From Nonomuraea sp. NBC_00507 (GTDB taxonomy: Bacteria > Actinomycetota > Actinomycetes > Streptosporangiales > Streptosporangiaceae), in contig NZ_CP107853.1 in NCBI RefSeq assembly GCF_036013525.1, positions 7,998,001 through 8,062,000 of the forward strand: a DNA stretch of 64,000 nt, given 5' to 3'. The notes below the pieces were generated by a model, which worked only from the letters and a program-made list of their open reading frames with translations, was not told the origin of the DNA and made no database searches. Positions 61,185 through 64,000 of this stretch are shown one piece after another. The translations under genes and the position numbers were made by a program. Position 1 is the stretch's first letter, and the number at the start of each line of letters is the position of its first letter.

Positions 61185-61541
61185 GTGGCGGGAGACCCGG
61201 CCAGGCCAGGGACACCCGACGCGGCTGAGTCTCAAGCGGCTGAGCTTCAACGAGCCGTCCTCAACCATCGTCGCCAGGGAGACACGGCAGGCACCGCCGC
61301 CATCACCCACCCCGACCACCCGCGATACCCGACCCTGGCGGAGCTGCGCCGCATGGGCGGCTTCCCGGACGACTTCGTGCTCACCGGCAACTACCAACGG
61401 CAGTGGGAACGCATCGGCCGAGCCGTTCCGCCCGTGATGATGGAGCGGATCGCCGAGACCGTCCGCGACGAGCTGCTCGTCCCGCTGCGTGACGCGGGGA
61501 GGATCTGGTGTGCGGTGTCGTCGCCGGTCTCGGCAAGCTGA
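61185..61541 (+). pseudogene. C-terminal fragment of a cytosine-5 DNA methyltransferase
   Basis: It reads THPDHPRYPTLAELRRMGGF then PDDFVLTGNYQRQWERIGRA and VPPVMMERIAETVRDELLVP. This is the terminal motif IX-X region of C5 methyltransferases (GFPDDF; QIGNAVPP). The catalytic and SAM motifs are missing, so the piece has no activity. It begins right after the recombinase stop and overlaps the next fragment. Confidence 0.85.
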
Positions 61542-61801
61542 ACATCGCCCCGGCCGTGGCCGCGCTCGCGCATCGCGGACCCGACGCGGCCAGGACGGGA
61601 GCGGTGGCCGGCGTGCACCTCGGACACACCCGTCTCGCGGTCCAGGACCTCGACTCCCGGTCGGATCAGCCGTTCCGGGACGGGCCGGTCACGATCGCGT
61701 ACAACGGCGAGATCTACAACGCCGCCGAGCTGCGCCAGGCCGTGGAGGAGCGCGACCCGGGCCGGACGTGGAAGACGACCGGTGACACGCGCACGCCGCA
61801 G
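61508..61801 (+). pseudogene. N-terminal fragment of a class II glutamine amidotransferase (asparagine synthetase-like)
   Basis: GTG 61508 opens VCGVVAGLGKLNIAPAVAAL with the N-terminal nucleophile Cys2, then AHRGPDAARTGAVAGVHLGH, TRLAVQDLDSRSDQPF and VTIAYNGEIYNAAELRQAVE. This is the amidotransferase domain of AsnB-type proteins up to about residue 95; the rest is absent. It overlaps the methyltransferase 3' end, an operon-like arrangement. Confidence 0.8.
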
Positions 61802-61855
61802 TGGAATCCGGACGGCGCGTCACCTCACCACAGCACAAGGGTCGCTGATGCGGCG

Positions 61856-62497
61856 CTAGCCGAGATTCAGAACCTCATCGTCCGCGTGCGTGCCGAACTC
61901 GGCGACGCGCACCTCCGCGATGTGCTCGTACCGGCTGATCCGGTCGGTCCACTCCGCGTCGACGCCGAACGCCACCTGCGCGAAGCCCACCTGCCTGACG
62001 GCCTCGGCCAGGCCCGGATCGCCAGGTGCCAGCAGCCGCACCGGCGCGTCAAGCGCCACGGTGTGCGGCGGCACGAAGTACTCGTCCGGCAAAACGGTGC
62101 GCGCATGGACGAGCGCGCCGACAGCGACAACCGAGCCGGCCCCCAACCGTGCGCACTGCAGGACCGTCGCCGCGGTCGCCACATAGACGCACCTGCCGAC
62201 CTCGCAGCCCAGCAGCGTGGCATGCGGCCCCACGAAGACGTGGTCGTCGACAAGCACCGGCTGATCGCCGGCGACCGCAGACCCGCGCAACACTGCGTTC
62301 TCGCAGATCACCGCCGCCTCCCGGACCTCGATCCGAGCCCCCTCGGCATCGAGCACCGCACCGTACATCACCCGCGCCCTCGGCCCCACACGGACATCAC
62401 CAACGAGCGTGGCCGTCGGGGCGACGTAGGCGGTGGGATGGACCTGCGGTTCATACCCGCGGTGCCGGATGCGGATTCCCTGCGCTTCAGCGATCAT
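61856..62497 (-). CDS. Left-handed beta-helix protein (gamma carbonic anhydrase/PaaY-like)
   Basis: A 213-residue hexapeptide-repeat protein starting at ATG 62497. Repeats: HPTAYVAPTATLVGDVRVGP, RARVMYGAVLDAEG, AAVICENAVLRGSAVAG, VLVDDHVFVGPHATLLGCEV and VYVATAATVLQCARLGAGSV. The second and third zinc histidines of gamma anhydrases may be those in DDHVFVGPHA, but the first is not seen. It may be an acyltransferase-like or non-catalytic relative. Confidence 0.85.
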   Translation of the reverse strand: MIAEAQGIRIRHRGYEPQVHPTAYVAPTATLVGDVRVGPRARVMYGAVLDAEGARIEVREAAVICENAVLRGSAVAGDQPVLVDDHVFVGPHATLLGCEVGRCVYVATAATVLQCARLGAGSVVAVGALVHARTVLPDEYFVPPHTVALDAPVRLLAPGDPGLAEAVRQVGFAQVAFGVDAEWTDRISRYEHIAEVRVAEFGTHADDEVLNLG

Positions 62498-62540
62498 GAG
62501 CGGATTCTGGCCCGACCGACCGCGAGCATGCTGGCGGATT

Positions 62541-62888
62541 TCAGACGTCGCCGTCGAACTGATTGCCAAGCGCCACCACTAGGAAGGCGATTACCTGTGC
62601 TTCCCCGACCCGAACGGGAGCCGGGCAGTGGCCGCCCCTGCGACATTGGATTTCGATCTTGTTGTGCGTGCGGGTGTGGATTGTGCTCCGCTGGTCCTGG
62701 TCCTGGTCCTGGTGTTGAGGGCGGTTCTGGTTTTGGGGGCGACTCTGGCTCTGGGTGCCGTTTTGGCCGTGGCCGTGGCCAGGAGTGCGGGTCACCCGAC
62801 TCTTGATCTTGCGGACGGTAATAGGGATGGCCTGCCAGTCAGGCTGGAAGTCGGTCTCGGTGTTGTTGGTGAGCGCCGCCGACCACAT
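62541..62888 (-). CDS. Hypothetical Gln/His-rich protein
   Basis: A 115-residue reading: MWSAALTNNTETDFQPDWQA, IPITVRKIKSRVT, then GHGHGQNGTQSQSRPQNQNR and PQHQDQDQDQRS from a hexanucleotide repeat. It is less GC-rich than its neighbours. It may be a small element protein or a chance frame; the opposite strand gives only Leu/Val repeats there. Confidence 0.3.
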   Translation of the reverse strand: MWSAALTNNTETDFQPDWQAIPITVRKIKSRVTRTPGHGHGQNGTQSQSRPQNQNRPQHQDQDQDQRSTIHTRTHNKIEIQCRRGGHCPAPVRVGEAQVIAFLVVALGNQFDGDV

Positions 62889-63000
62889 CCGCTACCTGGT
62901 CGACTACGGCCGCGGATGCCTGTCCCTGCTCGACGGCATCGACGACGACTTGACCGACGCCGGGCGAGCGCTCGCCCAACGGCTCAAGGAGGCTCTATGA
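62869..63000 (+). CDS. Small acidic protein coupled to the oxygenase gene
   Basis: A 43-residue protein, GTG start 62869: VSAADHIRYLVDYGRGCLSL then LDGIDDDLTDAGRALAQRLK. Its TGA overlaps the ATG of the next gene (ATGA), evidence that it is translated. It is amphipathic and helical; family not recognised. Confidence 0.6.
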   Translation: MSAADHIRYLVDYGRGCLSLLDGIDDDLTDAGRALAQRLKEAL

Positions 63001-63659
63001 AGACGGCGACACGTCCCCAGGCCGTCGTGCTGACCACCTGGGAGACACCCATCTACCGGGCAGGGCTGGCCGACCCGGACACCCCGGACGGCGGCGCCCG
63101 CGCCCGGGAGGTGATCGGCAAGCTGCGCGATCTCATCCTGGACGCCGAAGGCCGCGACAACGACGCGCACACGTTCGGGGTCATCGGCGCTCAGAAGTCC
63201 AGCATGGACATCCTGAAGTGGGATCACCCGGCGGTGGCATGGCTCCGCGAGCAGATCCGTACCGCCGTGTCCGCGATGACCCGCGACGTTCTGGAAGAAC
63301 GCGCGCCGGAGGTCGAAGACACATACGGGGTGATCGCGGAGGCATGGGCGGTCGTCTACCGGTCGGGCGGCTCCCACCGGTTGCACACGCACCACGACTC
63401 CATCTACTCCGGGACGATCTACATCGAGTGCGGCGGAGTCAGCGCCGCCTCCGGGAATCTGCAAATGTTCGACCCCCGCCCGGCCGCGATCGCCCGCGGC
63501 GTCACTCCCGGGGTGTTGTCGATCGAGCCGCGCCCCGGCCTGCTGGTGGCGTTCCCGTCCTGGCTGCCGCACTCCGTGCAGGCCACCCAGCACACGGACG
63601 GGTTGCGGATCTGCATCGCGTTCAACGCCTCCTACGACCGGACGGGAGGAAAGCTGTGA
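62997..63659 (+). CDS. Putative 2OG-Fe(II) oxygenase
   Basis: A 220-residue double-stranded beta-helix protein. Metal ligands are seen as His132-x-Asp134 (SHRLHTHHDSIYSG) and His192 (WLPHSVQ), with Arg204 for 2-oxoglutarate (GLRICIAFN). The pattern matches the putative oxygenase family found in phages and bacteria. It is coupled at both ends (ATGA before, GTGA after), so three genes here are translated together. The substrate is unknown. Confidence 0.85.
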   Translation: MKTATRPQAVVLTTWETPIYRAGLADPDTPDGGARAREVIGKLRDLILDAEGRDNDAHTFGVIGAQKSSMDILKWDHPAVAWLREQIRTAVSAMTRDVLEERAPEVEDTYGVIAEAWAVVYRSGGSHRLHTHHDSIYSGTIYIECGGVSAASGNLQMFDPRPAAIARGVTPGVLSIEPRPGLLVAFPSWLPHSVQATQHTDGLRICIAFNASYDRTGGKL

Positions 63660-64000
63660 CCATCGCCAACATCGGGCCGGGCCTGGTGACCGCCTCTACC
63701 GTCCGGCAGATCGACCTGACCGGCATCGCCTGCGCCAACATCCTCGATCGGCATACCGCAGCCAGCTCGTTCACCACCCTTCCGCTGCACGAGGCCGTCG
63801 CCGACATCGAAGCGCTCCGCCAGGCGTTCGTCGCCGATATGAACGCCCTCGCTGAACGGGGGATCGAGGGAGGCACAGCTGGCGGGCCCGTCGCCGACGT
63901 TCAGATGGAGGCGCAGATCTGGCTGGGCGGTTACGAGAAGCCGATGTTCGCCGTGCCGAACGACTACCTCGCCTGGTGCTTCCTCGAGGTCGTCGCGCCG
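63656..64000 (+). CDS. Hypothetical protein, runs off the window
   Basis: GTG 63656 overlaps the oxygenase stop. It reads VTIANIGPGLVTASTVRQID, LTGIACANILDRHTAASSFT, EAVADIEALRQAFVADMNAL and QMEAQIWLGGYEKPMFAVPN, 115 codons to the window end. The family was not recognised. Its position in the same coupled string suggests a related role. Confidence 0.65.
   Translation, partial: MTIANIGPGLVTASTVRQIDLTGIACANILDRHTAASSFTTLPLHEAVADIEALRQAFVADMNALAERGIEGGTAGGPVADVQMEAQIWLGGYEKPMFAVPNDYLAWCFLEVVAP

Overview
The window is about 70% GC. Its genes carry the marks of a soil actinomycete: GTG starts, a Tat-exported carbonic anhydrase, an F420-type oxidoreductase, many TetR regulators and a septum-formation lipoprotein. 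The style fits Streptosporangiales (for example a Nonomuraea-like genome), but no rRNA or core marker is present, so this is inference. No tRNA, rRNA or CRISPR array was seen. Most of the window reads as accessory chromosome: small redox and hydrolase modules, each next to its own regulator, separated by rubble of broken genes.

Layout. 0-3 kb: ABC ATPase plus FtsX-like permease. 3.6-8.4 kb: TetR regulator, secreted peptidase, then an SDR and an alpha/beta hydrolase. 8.5-10 kb: broken CocE-type hydrolase. 10-14 kb: FrnE-like DsbA, MFS pump and quinone oxidoreductase on the minus strand, divergent from a TetR gene. 14-16 kb: IS200/IS605-type element copy 1 (tnpB/tnpA), then a tyrosine recombinase. 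17-22.5 kb: group II intron remnant, SDR pseudogene, NmrA-like gene, SDR, epoxide-hydrolase-like enzyme and a second NmrA-like gene. 22.6-30 kb: ProA-like enzyme, NADP/F420 oxidoreductase, serine hydrolase, a copper-amine-oxidase homologue that appears to lack its cofactor tyrosine, an esterase, a RibD-like reductase and a VOC protein. 30-34.3 kb: HxlR/aldo-keto reductase pair, beta carbonic anhydrase, an orphan Arg/Trp-rich peptide gene and a secreted RTX-like protein. 34.4-38 kb: TetR divergent from quinone oxidoreductase-SDR-DoxX. 38.4-44.3 kb: orphan AtpF-like gene, AraC HTH gene, FAD oxidase, secreted protein, LuxR regulator, methyltransferase. 44.7-47.5 kb: element copy 2 inserted in an epimerase-like gene. 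48-51 kb: broken genes, NmrA gene, a possible structured RNA with a terminator, and a secreted protein. 52-57 kb: XRE regulator divergent from an NTF2-like protein, SDR, F420-type protein and aldo-keto reductase. 57-64 kb: small coupled genes, a dif-like site, a second tyrosine recombinase and fragments of a cytosine methyltransferase and a glutamine amidotransferase; this looks like the edge of an integrated element.

How it works together. The clearest regulatory theme is the 14-bp palindrome AAACCGATCGGTTT. It occurs once before the TetR gene at 3.6 kb and as pairs 24 bp apart within three promoters (6.6, 17.6 and 19.7 kb) that drive SDR genes, one of which is now dead. Other modules have their own candidate operators: direct repeats at 13.3 kb, an HxlR-like site at 30.5 kb, an inverted repeat at 35.5 kb and a duplicated promoter at 53.1/53.9 kb. 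The strongest candidates for something undescribed are the orphan Arg/Trp-rich peptide (32.7-32.9 kb), the hairpin-dense locus at 50.3-50.5 kb, the cofactor-less amine oxidase homologue and the dif-like site next to the recombinase.
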